The position numbers were made by a program, and so were the translations under genes. The notes below the pieces were generated by a model. It saw only the letters and a program-made list of their open reading frames with translations, had not been told where the DNA came from and did not search any database. Of a stretch of 64,000 nt of DNA, positions 30,150 to 39,800 are shown in pieces. The DNA lies in assembly GCA_013334755.1 (NCBI GenBank), contig JAAXWX010000002.1:43883-107882 (forward strand), written 5' to 3'. The stretch's first letter is position 1. Each line of letters opens with the position of its first letter. The DNA is from Chlorobiaceae bacterium. GTDB taxonomy: Bacteria; Bacteroidota; Chlorobiia; Chlorobiales; Chlorobiaceae.

Positions 30150-31112
30150 ATGGCATATCCAGCATTATCCCCTACAAAAAAATTTGTCTCTTACCGCCAG
30201 GAGCTTCTTGATCTTCAGGCTTCACAGGACATCTCCGCCGCAAAACGAGCAACCTACGAGCTTTCATTAATGGAGCACAGTTGCTTTATTGAATTGAACG
30301 GTATCGTTCATCATTATCACGATTCTGGTCCAAAAGATGCAGCTCAGACCGTTCTGTTGATTCATGGATGGGATTGCTGGTGGATGTGGTGGCATTATGT
30401 GATCAATTATCTCAACAAGCGAGGAATACGAACTATTGCATACGATATGCGCGGGCACGGGTGGTCGGATAATGATCCGAAAAACCACTATCATATTGAT
30501 TTTTTTGCGCATGATCTGCATGAACTTGTCACTAAACTCGAGCTCGGAAAGTTCCATATAGCAGCGTTTTCTTTTGGCCCTTTCGTTGCACTTGATTATG
30601 CCCGTGTTCATCCCGAACTTATCAAGTCGATGACCTTTTTCAATTTTGGTTATCTGCCGAACAGTGCATTTATCCAGGCATTTGCCACGAACACAATTAC
30701 GTTTGTTTTCAACAATCTTTTACGCAAACTGACCTGGTGGCTGCCTGCCTATATGTTTGCCCGTTTGGTTCTGGCAAAGAATACCATTTTACATCATGAT
30801 ATTCTTATCGGCTTTAAAAGCCTTGGCCTTTGTGCACCAGAAGCTATCGATCAGACAACCCGACAGATAACTGCCTTTGAGACGACAGAGTCAGTGCCGG
30901 ATATGGTCAAAGCTGTTGATATACCAATTCTTTTTGTGGCGGGAGAGGGTGATTCAATCATGACCTGCGAGAATACAAAAAAACTGGTGGAGCTTACCCA
31001 TAAGGGTACCTATGTGGAAGTGCCTGAATGCGGCCATCTGATAACAGTTGAATTACCGGAAACAGCGTCATCACTTATTCTTGGCCAGATAGAGACTTAT
31101 CGAAGCAACTAA
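30150..31112 (+). CDS. Alpha/beta-hydrolase fold protein
   Basis: 320 residues. Typical blocks: oxyanion region LLIHGWDCWWMWW, DMRGHGWSDN, the nucleophile elbow AFSFGPF (Ser; the first elbow glycine is Ala-Phe here), the acid in VAGEGDSIM and the His in ECGHLITVE. A complete catalytic triad is therefore likely. The substrate is unknown; related proteins include haloalkane-type and ester hydrolases. The tryptophan cluster after HGWD is unusual and could shape a hydrophobic pocket. Confidence 0.85.
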   Translation: MAYPALSPTKKFVSYRQELLDLQASQDISAAKRATYELSLMEHSCFIELNGIVHHYHDSGPKDAAQTVLLIHGWDCWWMWWHYVINYLNKRGIRTIAYDMRGHGWSDNDPKNHYHIDFFAHDLHELVTKLELGKFHIAAFSFGPFVALDYARVHPELIKSMTFFNFGYLPNSAFIQAFATNTITFVFNNLLRKLTWWLPAYMFARLVLAKNTILHHDILIGFKSLGLCAPEAIDQTTRQITAFETTESVPDMVKAVDIPILFVAGEGDSIMTCENTKKLVELTHKGTYVEVPECGHLITVELPETASSLILGQIETYRSN

Positions 31113-31164
31113 AATGCTCAATAACCGGGATCAATGTTCCGGGCCAGAGTACGGCGGATGATTT

Positions 31165-31812
31165 TTATCCGCCAGCCTTGCGTATTGTTTTGATAAATGA
31201 ACGGATTTTTCCGCTGTCTTTGATGCCGGGCGCGCTTTCGACTCCGCTCGCGGTATCGACTCCATAGGGCTGAACATGGCGGATTGCTTCTATGACATTC
31301 GTTTCGTTCAGCCCTCCAGCCAGTATGGCATAACAGGAACCTCCGAGTTCATTGAAGATTCGGGCTGCAAGAGACAAGCCGATTCTCTCACCTGTTCCGC
31401 CTGCCATGTCTGGCCGAAAAGTATCGAACAGGAAAGCATTGATCCCGCTTGTTTCTGCAAACTTAAAAACCTCCTCCACCACAAAATTATCTTCAGGACG
31501 AAAGACTTTGATCACCTTTGCCTCGGTGATCGCTTTTGCCTGCTCCGGGCTGTATTGGTCGCTGTGCAGCTGCGCTATCTGGAGCCTGCAGAAGCGGCAG
31601 ATAGAATTGATCTCTTCGGGTGACTGATCAACAAAGATCCCCGCTGATTCAACCAATGGCGGAAGTTTTTTGATTATTGCCCTGGCTTGTTCTGGAGTTA
31701 TTTTTCGAGGACTCATGTGGCTGAAATTGAAGCCCAGGGCATCGGCACCCGAATGGCATGCATCAAGGGCATCCTGAAGACGGGTTATTCCACAGATTTT
31801 AATTTTTACCAT
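31165..31812 (-). CDS. trpF: Phosphoribosylanthranilate isomerase
   Basis: 215 residues from ATG 31812; the open frame continues upstream to 31908 but the extra codons are not family-like. A single TIM barrel: KICGITRLQDA with the general-base Cys, DALGFNF, QLHSDQ, the catalytic Asp in FLFDTF, and the phosphate grip LAGGLNETNV. It isomerises N-(5'-phosphoribosyl)anthranilate in tryptophan synthesis. It is separated from other trp genes here. Confidence 0.95.
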   Translation of the reverse strand: MVKIKICGITRLQDALDACHSGADALGFNFSHMSPRKITPEQARAIIKKLPPLVESAGIFVDQSPEEINSICRFCRLQIAQLHSDQYSPEQAKAITEAKVIKVFRPEDNFVVEEVFKFAETSGINAFLFDTFRPDMAGGTGERIGLSLAARIFNELGGSCYAILAGGLNETNVIEAIRHVQPYGVDTASGVESAPGIKDSGKIRSFIKTIRKAGG

Positions 31813-32068
31813 GAACTCAATAAATGATTGAATAATCTCAGTATGTTCTACCCTCTGAAAGATACGTTGAAATGCAACAATATTGCAGGGGCGATATGAT
31901 CTCGTCACGATTCAGGTATTGTTATACAGTTCACTCTCTGTGCCATTCAGCCAAACTGCATTGCAATACAGGTGTTATCCTCTCTCGGTGACTTGTTGTG
32001 ATTGTCTCATATTGTCCGTATATTTAAAGCCATTTATGATTGTCAGGCAATTATAATATGTGATTGAA

Positions 32069-32140
32069 TGGGGCGTCGCCAAGTGGTAAGGCATCGGCCT
32101 TTGGAGCCGACATCCGCAGGTTCGAATCCTGCCGCCCCAG
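32069..32140 (+). tRNA. tRNA-Gln (anticodon TTG)
   Basis: 72 bases. Acceptor TGGGGCG/CGCCCCA, D arm, anticodon stem TCGGC/GCCGA with loop CTTTGGA (anticodon TTG), T arm GCAGG-TTCGAAT-CCTGC, discriminator G32140. CCA is not encoded. Confidence 0.97.
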
Positions 32141-32147
32141 CAGCAAT

Positions 32148-32191
32148 AAAAAGAGGCTGTCTCAGAAGCAAAACTGAGACAGCCTCTTTTT
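32148..32191. terminator. Perfect 18-bp bidirectional terminator hairpin
   Basis: Arms AAAAAGAGGCTGTCTCAG (32148-32165) and CTGAGACAGCCTCTTTTT (32174-32191) with an 8-base loop. It has a T-run on both strands. It begins seven bases after the tRNA-Gln end and is its terminator. Confidence 0.92.
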
Positions 32192-32230
32192 GTTATTCAA
32201 CGTTTTGAGGTACGTTATACAATCCTCTTA

Positions 32231-32269
32231 TTGTTATTAAAAATAAGTTAAGCTTATTTTTAATAACAA
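32231..32269. repeat. Perfect 17-bp AT-rich palindrome
   Basis: Arms of 17 bp (32231-32247 and 32253-32269; core TTATTAAAAATAAG) flank a 5-base loop TTAAG. It is followed immediately by the next hairpin. Purpose unknown. Confidence 0.75.
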
Positions 32270-32297
32270 AAGGGCCACCTCTTCAGGTAGCCCTTTT
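32268..32297 (-). terminator. Terminator of ahcY
   Basis: AAAAGGGC...GCCCTTTT with an inner ACCT/AGGT and a CTTC loop, placed 60 bases after the ahcY stop. On the minus strand the stem is followed by TTGTTATT. A second copy of GAGACAGCCTCTTTT (32319-32333) repeats one arm of the tRNA-Gln terminator. Confidence 0.8.
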
Positions 32298-32356
32298 GCT
32301 TTGATAGCTATCCTTTTGAGACAGCCTCTTTTGTTGTCAGTTGTACATTTGTCTAA

Positions 32357-33772
32357 TCAGTACCGGTAATGTTCTGGTTTGTAAGGTCCATCCAGTGGTA
32401 CACCGATATATTCAGCCTGTTCTTCTGAAAGACGGGTGAGTTTTACGCCGAGTTGTTCAAGGTGCAGTCTTGCAACCTCTTCATCAAGCGCTTTGGGCAG
32501 CCTGTAGACGCCGATTGCATAATCTTTGGTCCATAGCTCTATTTGTGCGAGTGTCTGGTTGGTGAAGGAGTTGCTCATCACGAACGAAGGATGTCCGGTT
32601 GCGCATCCAAGATTGACCAGGCGCCCCTCTGCGAGCAGATAGATGCAGTTGCCGTTCTCAAAAGTGTACTTGTCCACCTGCGGCTTGATATTAAGCCTTT
32701 TTGCGCCAGCATAGGCATAGAGCTGCTCAACCTGGATTTCGTTGTCGAAGTGGCCGATGTTGCAGACAATGGCTTCGTCTTTCATCTGCTTCATGTGCTC
32801 AAGCGTGATGACATCCTTGTTGCCTGTTGTGGTTACAAAAATGTTCCCCTCTTTTACAGCCTCATCCATGGTGGAGACCTCATAGCCCTCCATTGCAGCC
32901 TGCAGTGCGCAGATGGGATCGATTTCTGTAACAATCACCCTTGCACCGTAAGCGCGCATTGAGCGGGCTGATCCTTTACCGACATCGCCGTAACCGAGAA
33001 CCACAACGACTTTGCCTGCAACCATGACGTCGGTTGCCCGCTTGATGCCGTCAGCAAGCGATTCACGGCAACCGTAAAGGTTGTCAAACTTTGATTTGGT
33101 AACAGAGTCGTTTACGTTAATGGCCGGGAAGAGGAGTTCTCCTTTTTCCATCATCTGATAGAGGCGGTGAACACCGGTGGTGGTCTCTTCAGAAACACCC
33201 TTCATTTCCTCCGCGACCTTGTGCCACCGTTGGTTGTCCTCTTCAAAGACCTCCCTGAGCTGCTGGTAGAGCGCTTTTTCTTCGGCATTGCCGGGAGTTT
33301 TTTCGAGCATTTCCGGATTATTTTCGATTTTGTAACCGAGAATGATCATAAGGGTAGCGTCACCGCCATCGTCGACGATGAGGTTCGGCCCTTTTCCGCC
33401 TTCAAACTCAAGGATCTGACGGGTACACCACCAGTACTCCTCCAGGGTCTCGCCTTTCCAGGCAAAAACCGGAACACCGCTCTTTGCGATGGCTGCTGCT
33501 GCATGATCCTGGGTTGAGAAGATGTTGCAGCTTGCCCAGCGAACCTCTGCTCCAAGCTCTACAAGGGTTTCTATCAGGACGGCAGTTTGAATGGTCATAT
33601 GCAGCGATCCGGCTATACGGGCGCCTTTCAGCGGATATTTACCCGCATATTTGCGTCTGGTTGCCATAAGACCGGGCATCTCTTTTTCAGCGATATCAAT
33701 TTCCTTGCGTCCCCATTCCGCAAGCGATATATCTGCTACTTTATAATCATGCACCTCTGTGACTGTTGTCAT
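32357..33772 (-). CDS. ahcY: Adenosylhomocysteinase (S-adenosylhomocysteine hydrolase)
   Basis: 471 residues, the long form. Substrate-domain blocks [15 protein letters not shown] and [12 protein letters not shown], the NAD-binding [13 protein letters not shown], and the C-terminal [11 protein letters not shown] with the Lys and Tyr that reach the NAD of the partner subunit. It splits S-adenosylhomocysteine into adenosine and homocysteine with bound NAD as a cofactor. It starts 32 bases after metK on the same strand, so it is the second gene of a metK-ahcY operon behind a structured leader. Confidence 0.98.
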   Translation of the reverse strand: MTTVTEVHDYKVADISLAEWGRKEIDIAEKEMPGLMATRRKYAGKYPLKGARIAGSLHMTIQTAVLIETLVELGAEVRWASCNIFSTQDHAAAAIAKSGVPVFAWKGETLEEYWWCTRQILEFEGGKGPNLIVDDGGDATLMIILGYKIENNPEMLEKTPGNAEEKALYQQLREVFEEDNQRWHKVAEEMKGVSEETTTGVHRLYQMMEKGELLFPAINVNDSVTKSKFDNLYGCRESLADGIKRATDVMVAGKVVVVLGYGDVGKGSARSMRAYGARVIVTEIDPICALQAAMEGYEVSTMDEAVKEGNIFVTTTGNKDVITLEHMKQMKDEAIVCNIGHFDNEIQVEQLYAYAGAKRLNIKPQVDKYTFENGNCIYLLAEGRLVNLGCATGHPSFVMSNSFTNQTLAQIELWTKDYAIGVYRLPKALDEEVARLHLEQLGVKLTRLSEEQAEYIGVPLDGPYKPEHYRY

Positions 33773-33804
33773 ATCGACATCTGGTTTTAATATGTTTAGA
33801 TGGT

Positions 33805-35019
33805 TCAGGCAAGGTTGAATGCTTTTTTCAGCTCAGCAACCTTTTCAGTTTTTTCCCATGGGAAGATATCACGGCCGAAATGTCCGTAAGCTGCGGTCTG
33901 CTGATAGTTCCATCCCTGTGGTTTGTCGAGGCTGAAGCGTTTAATGATGGCTGCCGGACGAAGATCGAAGATCAGTTCAGCTTTTTCCTGGATCTGGGCA
34001 TCGTTGAGACCGTGTTTTGCCGTGTCGTGTGTATTGATATAGATCGATACCGGACGTGCAACACCGATAGCATAGGATACCTGAACAGTACATTTTTCAG
34101 CCAGACCCGCAGCGACAATGTTCTTTGCGACGTGGCGTGAGGCGTAGGCGGCACTGCGGTCAACCTTGGAAGGGTCTTTGCCGCTGAATGCGCCTCCACC
34201 ATGTGGAGCAGCACCACCATAGGTATCAACAATGATCTTGCGTCCAGTCAGGCCTGTATCACCATGTGGTCCGCCTATTTCAAAACGACCGGTCGGGTTG
34301 ATATGGAGCTTGGTGTTTTCATCAAGCAGGGAAGCAGGAATCACTTTGTTGATAACATTTTCAATGATATCCTTTTTAATGACGGCCTGCCACTCTTCTT
34401 CACTGATGCCTGTCGGTTCCGGATCGTGCTGGGTTGAGACGACAACGGCATCCACACGTTTTACTTTCTCGTTTTCATATTCAAGTGTCACCTGGCTTTT
34501 TGCATCAGGGCGAAGGTAGGTCATGATTTTGCCTTCCTTGCGGATCTCTGCAAGTTTTTTGACAAGCTGCTGGGCAAACTGGATTGCGGCTGGCATCAGC
34601 TCAGGTGTTTCTGTGCAGGCATAACCGAACATCATACCCTGGTCTCCAGCGCCGACACGATCAAACTCGTCTGCAATCTCTTCCTTGCGGTCGACTCCGC
34701 GGTTGATATCGGGTGACTGGCTGTGGAGGGCCGAAAGAACGCCGCATGAGTTAGCTTCAAACATGTACTCACCTTTGGTATAACCAATTTCACTGACTAC
34801 CCGGCGGGCGATTTTCTGAATATCAACGATTCCTTTTGTTGTGACTTCGCCACCGACAATAACCTGGCCGGTCGTAACAAAGGTCTCACAGGCAACGCGT
34901 GAACTCGAGTCCTGACGGAGAAAATCATCAAGTACGGCATCGGAAATCTGATCGGCAACTTTGTCCGGGTGTCCTTCTGATACGGATTCTGAGGTAAAGA
35001 AATACCTTGTTTGTGACAT
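33805..35019 (-). CDS. metK: S-adenosylmethionine synthetase
   Basis: 404 residues. Family blocks: the ATP-site [20 protein letters not shown] near the start (first part [11 protein letters not shown]), the hexapeptide region [12 protein letters not shown], and the phosphate loop [19 protein letters not shown]. It makes S-adenosylmethionine from methionine and ATP. It opens the metK-ahcY operon, whose leader of 263 bases contains a nested stem-loop. Confidence 0.98.
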   Translation of the reverse strand: MSQTRYFFTSESVSEGHPDKVADQISDAVLDDFLRQDSSSRVACETFVTTGQVIVGGEVTTKGIVDIQKIARRVVSEIGYTKGEYMFEANSCGVLSALHSQSPDINRGVDRKEEIADEFDRVGAGDQGMMFGYACTETPELMPAAIQFAQQLVKKLAEIRKEGKIMTYLRPDAKSQVTLEYENEKVKRVDAVVVSTQHDPEPTGISEEEWQAVIKKDIIENVINKVIPASLLDENTKLHINPTGRFEIGGPHGDTGLTGRKIIVDTYGGAAPHGGGAFSGKDPSKVDRSAAYASRHVAKNIVAAGLAEKCTVQVSYAIGVARPVSIYINTHDTAKHGLNDAQIQEKAELIFDLRPAAIIKRFSLDKPQGWNYQQTAAYGHFGRDIFPWEKTEKVAELKKAFNLA

Positions 35020-35109
35020 ATTCTGCTTAGGTTTTGGTTAAACGAATGAGATCAACAACATAAAAAAAACTGAAAACAAGAACAGAAATAAGTGAATCAA
35101 TGGAAAATT

Positions 35110-35240
35110 GTTCCGTGAGAGGATGTCACAAAGAGATGACTGGACACGGAAAAACTTCCGGCAAGCCTGAGGAAAACAATTCCTGCAGAGAGCTTGCGAC
35201 ACCGTGTCCATAGGTAATGGGGATGTCGATGACAAATAAA
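35110..35240 (-). promoter_or_regulatory. SAM-Chlorobi-type structured leader of metK-ahcY
   Basis: On the minus strand the leader folds as a nested stem-loop: outer GGACACGG/CCGTGTCC (35202-35209 with 35142-35149), middle GCAAGC/GCTTGC (35192-35197 with 35161-35166), inner AGGAA/TTCCT (35180-35184 with 35170-35174). The position before metK and ahcY in a Chlorobi genome is exactly where the published SAM-Chlorobi RNA motif occurs. I cannot align to its consensus, so the name rests on context plus structure. No S-box or SAH-riboswitch core is seen. Boundaries are approximate. Confidence 0.7.
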
Positions 35241-35282
35241 GTCAAAATGTAACCATTCGCTTTCTTCTATGCAAAAATTCTC

Positions 35283-36260
35283 TTATCCAACCCGTATTTC
35301 AGAGTAATCGCCGATATTTATTTCCTGGGAGCTTCCTGCAACAAAGGCATTGTTTCCAACTATAGAGTGATCAAGCATGATATGGCCAACTCGTGCGTTA
35401 TTGCCGATAATGGAATTTCTGATAATGGCGTTTGTAATAACGGCTTTTTCACCGATGGTGGTATAGGGGCCGATAATGGCGTTTTCAAGAACGGCATTAT
35501 CGGCAATAAAGACCGGATCATTGATAATACAGCCTGGATAGGTTTTTGTTGAGATGTTGTTCTTGAGAAGAATTTCATTGGTGTTGAGCAGTGTTTCTGG
35601 TTTGCCGCAATCATACCAGCCAAAAACAGGAAAAGTGGTGAATGTTTCTCCTCCTTCAATCATAAACTGCAGGGCATCGGTGAGCTGGTATTCGCCCTTT
35701 GTTCTAATTTCATTTTCTATCAGATGGTCAATACTTGCAAAAAGTGGGCCGGCATGATGCAGAAAATAGAGGCCGACAATGGCAAGATTGCTGATGGGAG
35801 TGTCTGGTTTTTCCACCAGTTTCAAAATTTTCCCCTCATCGGTTACAGCAACTCCGAATCGTCTGGGGTCTTCAACCTCTTTGACTCCAAGGGTGGAGAA
35901 GGGGCTTTTCATGACTGGTTCAAGATCAACATCAAAAATGGTGTCGCCAAGAATGATGAACAACGGCTCACTCTCAATGACGTAAGGTTTACACATCCAT
36001 ATAGCATGGGCAAGGCCAAGGAGCTCTGTCTGGTTGACAAAGGTGAATTTGATGCTGTAATGCTTCAGCAGCCACTCCTCAACCATGTTTCCCAGATAGC
36101 CGACGATAACGATGGCCTCATCAATCCCTGCAGTGATAAGCTTGTCCATAATGTGGCCGATAATTGGTTTTCCGGCCACGTTGAGTAATACTTTTGGATG
36201 AGAAAAAGTGTGAGGGCGTAAACGGGTGCCTACACCTGCAACAGGAATGATTGCTTTCAT
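35283..36260 (-). CDS. Sugar-nucleotidyltransferase (glucose-1-phosphate thymidylyltransferase-like)
   Basis: 325 residues. The nucleotidyltransferase domain starts MKAIIPVAGVGTRLRPHT with the GxGTRLRP loop; the metal Asp is in FIILGDTIFD, and VEKPDTP follows. The C-terminal 90 residues form a left-handed beta-helix with repeats such as NAVLENAIIGPYTTIGEKAVI. It activates a sugar 1-phosphate with a nucleotide for cell-surface polysaccharide. The sugar and nucleotide cannot be told from sequence. It is upstream of the metK leader on the same strand but about 250 bases away. Confidence 0.9.
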   Translation of the reverse strand: MKAIIPVAGVGTRLRPHTFSHPKVLLNVAGKPIIGHIMDKLITAGIDEAIVIVGYLGNMVEEWLLKHYSIKFTFVNQTELLGLAHAIWMCKPYVIESEPLFIILGDTIFDVDLEPVMKSPFSTLGVKEVEDPRRFGVAVTDEGKILKLVEKPDTPISNLAIVGLYFLHHAGPLFASIDHLIENEIRTKGEYQLTDALQFMIEGGETFTTFPVFGWYDCGKPETLLNTNEILLKNNISTKTYPGCIINDPVFIADNAVLENAIIGPYTTIGEKAVITNAIIRNSIIGNNARVGHIMLDHSIVGNNAFVAGSSQEINIGDYSEIRVG

Positions 36261-36481
36261 GTTTTCTCAATGGTTATGGATTTTATAACACAGCACCCGA
36301 ATCCTTTTTCAGCATGTTGAAAAAAAGTAAACATTAAATACTCCGATTGCCAGCATAGAGCTGTTAAATATAGAAATCAGTTGTATTTTATGCTACGGCA
36401 ATCATATTTATCCCTTTGGGTGACCGATTCCAGTGGATAATGGTGATAAAGGGATGCACGAAACTATATAATAAGGGGCTT

Positions 36482-36886
36482 ATGGCAGAGAGGTCCAAGG
36501 GAATTTTTAAGCAGTCGGGGGTTATTCCAGTCCTTGACAACAGGCTTGTGCTTATTACTTCCAGAAAATCGGAGCGTTGGATTATTCCCAAGGGGTATGT
36601 TGAAAAAGGGTTGTCTCCTGCAGAATCAGCCGCAAAAGAGGCTTTTGAGGAAGCTGGATTGATAGGGGTTGTCCATCATAAGGAGGCGGGTCAGTACCGG
36701 TACAGCAAATTCGGCAAACATTTTTCGGTTCAGGTCTATCCGCTTTTCATTGAAACCATGCTGGATGAATGGGATGAAATGCATGATCGTCAGCGAAAGC
36801 TTGTAACTCCATCTGAGGCTATCGAGATGGTCTATCATGAAGAACTCAAACAGATTATTGCAGATTTTTTTCTCAATAATCTGTAG
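36482..36886 (+). CDS. Nudix hydrolase
   Basis: 134 residues from ATG 36482, preceded by AAGGGG; the frame continues to 36416 without a ribosome site. The Nudix box GYVEKGLSPAESAAKEAFEEAGL matches GX5EX7 then Ala-Phe in place of RE-U, so the usual Arg is replaced by Glu-Ala/Phe spacing: the EEAGL end is intact. The overall spelling (WIIPKGYVEKG) is close to the diadenosine or diphosphoinositol polyphosphate type. The substrate is uncertain. Confidence 0.85.
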   Translation: MAERSKGIFKQSGVIPVLDNRLVLITSRKSERWIIPKGYVEKGLSPAESAAKEAFEEAGLIGVVHHKEAGQYRYSKFGKHFSVQVYPLFIETMLDEWDEMHDRQRKLVTPSEAIEMVYHEELKQIIADFFLNNL

Positions 36887-36951
36887 TCATTCAAGAATTA
36901 TTTTTTTGTAATTAATGTTCTTGTGCTATATTGGGCCTTCCGTTTAAAGAG

Positions 36952-37024
36952 CGGGGTGTGGCGCAGTTGGTAGCGTGCCTGCTTTGGGAGCAGGAGGTCC
37001 CGAGTTCGAGTCTCGGCACCCCGA
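36952..37024 (+). tRNA. tRNA-Pro (anticodon TGG)
   Basis: Acceptor CGGGGTG/CACCCCG, anticodon stem CCTGC/GCAGG with loop TTTGGGA (anticodon TGG), T arm CCGAG-TTCGAGT-CTCGG, discriminator A37024. First of four tRNAs in a row. CCA not encoded. Confidence 0.97.
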
Positions 37025-37050
37025 CAGGTGAAGGTCTGACAATTGAAGCT

Positions 37051-37123
<73 letters not shown>

Positions 37124-37150
37124 CAAGTTAAAAGTCCGTAAGTTTTTGAC

Positions 37151-37225
37151 GGTGATTGTAGCTCAGTTGGTTAGAGCGCCAGGTTGTGGCCCTGGAGGCC
37201 GGGGGTTCGAGTCCCCTCATTCACC
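37151..37225 (+). tRNA. tRNA-His (anticodon GTG)
   Basis: The extra 5' G of tRNA-His is at 37151, opposite C37225. Acceptor GTGATTG/CATTCAC has one T-T mismatch. Anticodon stem CCAGG/CCTGG with loop TTGTGGC (anticodon GTG), T arm GGGGG-TTCGAGT-CCCCT. CCA is not fully encoded. Confidence 0.95.
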
Positions 37226-37232
37226 CATATAA

Positions 37233-37304
37233 GGCCCCATCGACTAGTGGTTAGGTCATCACCCTTTCAAGGTGGTAGCACGGGTTCGAATCCCGTTGGG
37301 GTCA
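37233..37304 (+). tRNA. tRNA-Glu (anticodon TTC)
   Basis: Acceptor GGCCCCA/TGGGGTC, anticodon stem TCACC/GGTGG with loop CTTTCAA (anticodon TTC), T arm CGGG-TTCGAAT-CCCG, discriminator A37304. Only seven bases after tRNA-His, so surely on the same transcript. CCA not encoded. Confidence 0.96.
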
Positions 37305-37310
37305 CTCTTA

Positions 37311-37345
37311 AAAGCTCTGTTCATTGCCGGTACAGGGCTTTTTTT
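37311..37345 (+). terminator. Terminator of the four-tRNA cluster
   Basis: AAAGC-T-CTGT / ACAG-G-GCTTT stem with a T-G pair, 11-base loop, then TTTTT. It lies 6 bases after tRNA-Glu and 30 before pheT. Confidence 0.8.
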
Positions 37346-37375
37346 AATTCATGAAAGCAGATTTCCTTCTATCTT

Positions 37376-39787
37376 ATGAAAATATCTGTTAGCTGGGTCA
37401 AAGATTTTCTTCCTTCCTTTTCTTTCGATACTTCTGCGCTTGTTGAAAAACTGACTTTTCTCGGGTTTGAAGTGGAGGAGGTTCAAGTGTCCTCTCTTCC
37501 TGATGACCTTGTTGTTGTCGGGAAAATCGAGGATGTTATGCCTCATCCTAATGCTGAGAGATTGACGATTTGCCGTGTTGATGTTGGCCGGGAAGAAGCT
37601 CTTCAGATTGTGTGTGGTGCACCGAATGTTAAAGCGGATATGCTTGTTCCTGTGGCAACGGAAAAAGCGAAACTTCATTTATCGGGCGGTCAAACCCTGA
37701 CGATAAAAGCATCGAAAATACGTGGCGAACGTTCTTTTGGTATGATTTGTGCCGCAGACGAGCTTGGTTTGTCCGATGACCATTCGGGCGTCATGCAGCT
37801 TGATCCTTCATGCCGGATAGGCGAACCTTTAGCCCGTTATCTTGATGGTGATGTTGTGCTTGATATTGCCGTTACACCAAACAGACCTGATGTCCTCTCT
37901 CACCTGGGTATGGCAAGAGAGTTGTCTGGAGGTGATGAGATAAACTACCCGGAACAGTATCCTGTAGTTTTTTCAAAAAGCGGCACACTGGTTGACGTGC
38001 TTGATTCGGTAGCCTGTCCTTATTATACGGGTGTCGTCATACGGGGTATAAAAGTCGCAGAGTCGCCAGCCTGGCTTCGCAAGAAACTCGAAAGTATCGG
38101 TTTGAGGCCGAAGAATAATATCGTTGATATTACCAACTATGTTCTTCATGGTCTTGGCCAGCCCCTTCATGCGTTTGATCTTGGGAAACTGTCCGGTGAG
38201 CGGGTTGTAGTGCGCTGCGATATGCGAGGTGAGTTTATTGCAATTAATCAACAGCTCTGTCAGGTTGAGCCCGGAATGCCGGTTATCTGCGATAGCCAGA
38301 AACCAGTGGCTCTTGCCGGAGTCATGGGTGGCTATGATTCAGCTGTAAGCGATGCTACAACTGATATTCTGCTTGAATCAGCCTGGTTCGATCCCTCCAT
38401 GATCAGGAAATCGGCAAAAAAAGCATCGATATCATCCGATGCTTCCTATCGATACGAGCGGGGTATTGATCCACTCAATGTCAGGCGTTCGGCAGAGTGT
38501 GCCGTGGCATTGATCCTTGAGCTTGCCGGTGGACGTGTTGGAGAAGCTCAGGAATGGGGGTACGTAGAGGATTCGTTACGAAAGGTAACCCTGAGACCTG
38601 AACGGGTTAATGCGTTGCTCGGCAGTTCGATAGGAGCATCGGAGATGTCGGAGATGCTTGAACGGATCGGGTTTTCAGTCGATAGAACCTCTGAAGAGTT
38701 GCTGACTTTTGAGGTGCCATCCTGCAGGGTTGATGTTTCAGAGGAAATTGATCTTGTCGAGGAAATTGCCCGTCTTTACGGTTACGACAATATTCAGCCC
38801 TCTTCCCAGATGGCTACTATATATCCGCAGTCTCGGAACTATCCAGAGTTTTTTCCTGATTTTCTTCGCTCTCTGCTCATTGGTTTGAATTTCCGGGAAA
38901 TTCTTACCAATCCACTCCTGAAAAGAGAAGAGGCAGGATTGTTCAGCGACAGACTTGTCGGAGTCCTTAATCCGATCAGTGAAGGACTTGAGGTACTTAG
39001 GCCGGGGCTTGTACCCGGATTTCTCAAGGTTATCAGTCATAATATCAGACACGGAAACAGGGATTTAAAAGTTTTTGAGGTTGCCAGGGGATTTCAGAGT
39101 GTTTCAGAAGATGAACGCTGTGGGGAAGGGTCGCTCAATGCATACAGGGAACAGGAGTATCTTGTTATGGCTGTAACCGGCAGCCGCTTTCCAAGGATCT
39201 GGAACCAGCTGCCTGAAAAAGTTGATTTTTACGATCTTATGGGTGCTGTTGAGATGCTTTTGGAGAAGCTGAATTTGCTTGATAAATCAACAGTGAATAT
39301 TTATAATGAAAATACGGTCAGTATTGATGTGAAGCTGACAGAAAAGGGAGAGACTCGTTCTTACAGGGTGGGGGTGGTTCAGCAGCTTGGTTCAGGCCTT
39401 CTGGGCAAATTTGATATCGGGCAAGATATTTATATAGCAGAAATTGACGCGGCAGTTCTGGAATGCTGTTTCAATCCCGATGTCACTTATGAACCACCTT
39501 CCAGATTTCCAGCTGTTCAGAGGGATATATCGCTTATTTTACCGCAAAATGTTACTGTTCAGTCACTTGTAGAGCTGGTTGGTTCAAGTGACTCTTTGAT
39601 CAGGGGTGTCTCAGTATTTGATCTTTTCGAGCGCACCATTGAGGAAGGGGGAGAGCGGAGCGTTGCACTCTCTCTTGAAATTGCCGATCATACGGGAACG
39701 TTGCAGGATGAGAGAATCAGCGATATTCTTTCAAAAGTCGGCAGTAATGCCGAGAGTAAACTTGGTGCGGTAATTCGACAAGTCTGA
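37376..39787 (+). CDS. pheT: Phenylalanyl-tRNA synthetase beta subunit
   Basis: 803 residues. N-terminal tRNA-binding EMAP-like domain (LVVVGKIEDVMPHPNAERL), then the B3/B4 editing region (KNNIVDITNYVLHGLGQPLHAFD), B5 (PSCRVDVSEEIDLVEEIARLYG), the catalytic-like core, and a C-terminal anticodon-binding ferredoxin fold (PSRFPAVQRDISLIL). It charges tRNA-Phe together with PheS, which is not in the window. It opens a likely operon pheT, coiled-coil ORF, zapA. Confidence 0.98.
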   Translation: MKISVSWVKDFLPSFSFDTSALVEKLTFLGFEVEEVQVSSLPDDLVVVGKIEDVMPHPNAERLTICRVDVGREEALQIVCGAPNVKADMLVPVATEKAKLHLSGGQTLTIKASKIRGERSFGMICAADELGLSDDHSGVMQLDPSCRIGEPLARYLDGDVVLDIAVTPNRPDVLSHLGMARELSGGDEINYPEQYPVVFSKSGTLVDVLDSVACPYYTGVVIRGIKVAESPAWLRKKLESIGLRPKNNIVDITNYVLHGLGQPLHAFDLGKLSGERVVVRCDMRGEFIAINQQLCQVEPGMPVICDSQKPVALAGVMGGYDSAVSDATTDILLESAWFDPSMIRKSAKKASISSDASYRYERGIDPLNVRRSAECAVALILELAGGRVGEAQEWGYVEDSLRKVTLRPERVNALLGSSIGASEMSEMLERIGFSVDRTSEELLTFEVPSCRVDVSEEIDLVEEIARLYGYDNIQPSSQMATIYPQSRNYPEFFPDFLRSLLIGLNFREILTNPLLKREEAGLFSDRLVGVLNPISEGLEVLRPGLVPGFLKVISHNIRHGNRDLKVFEVARGFQSVSEDERCGEGSLNAYREQEYLVMAVTGSRFPRIWNQLPEKVDFYDLMGAVEMLLEKLNLLDKSTVNIYNENTVSIDVKLTEKGETRSYRVGVVQQLGSGLLGKFDIGQDIYIAEIDAAVLECCFNPDVTYEPPSRFPAVQRDISLILPQNVTVQSLVELVGSSDSLIRGVSVFDLFERTIEEGGERSVALSLEIADHTGTLQDERISDILSKVGSNAESKLGAVIRQV

Positions 39788-39800
39788 TACGCCTGGTTCT

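Noticed and set aside
35020..35282. S-box or SAH riboswitch before metK
   Set aside because: None of the conserved cores of those classes is found; the structure fits a different leader type.
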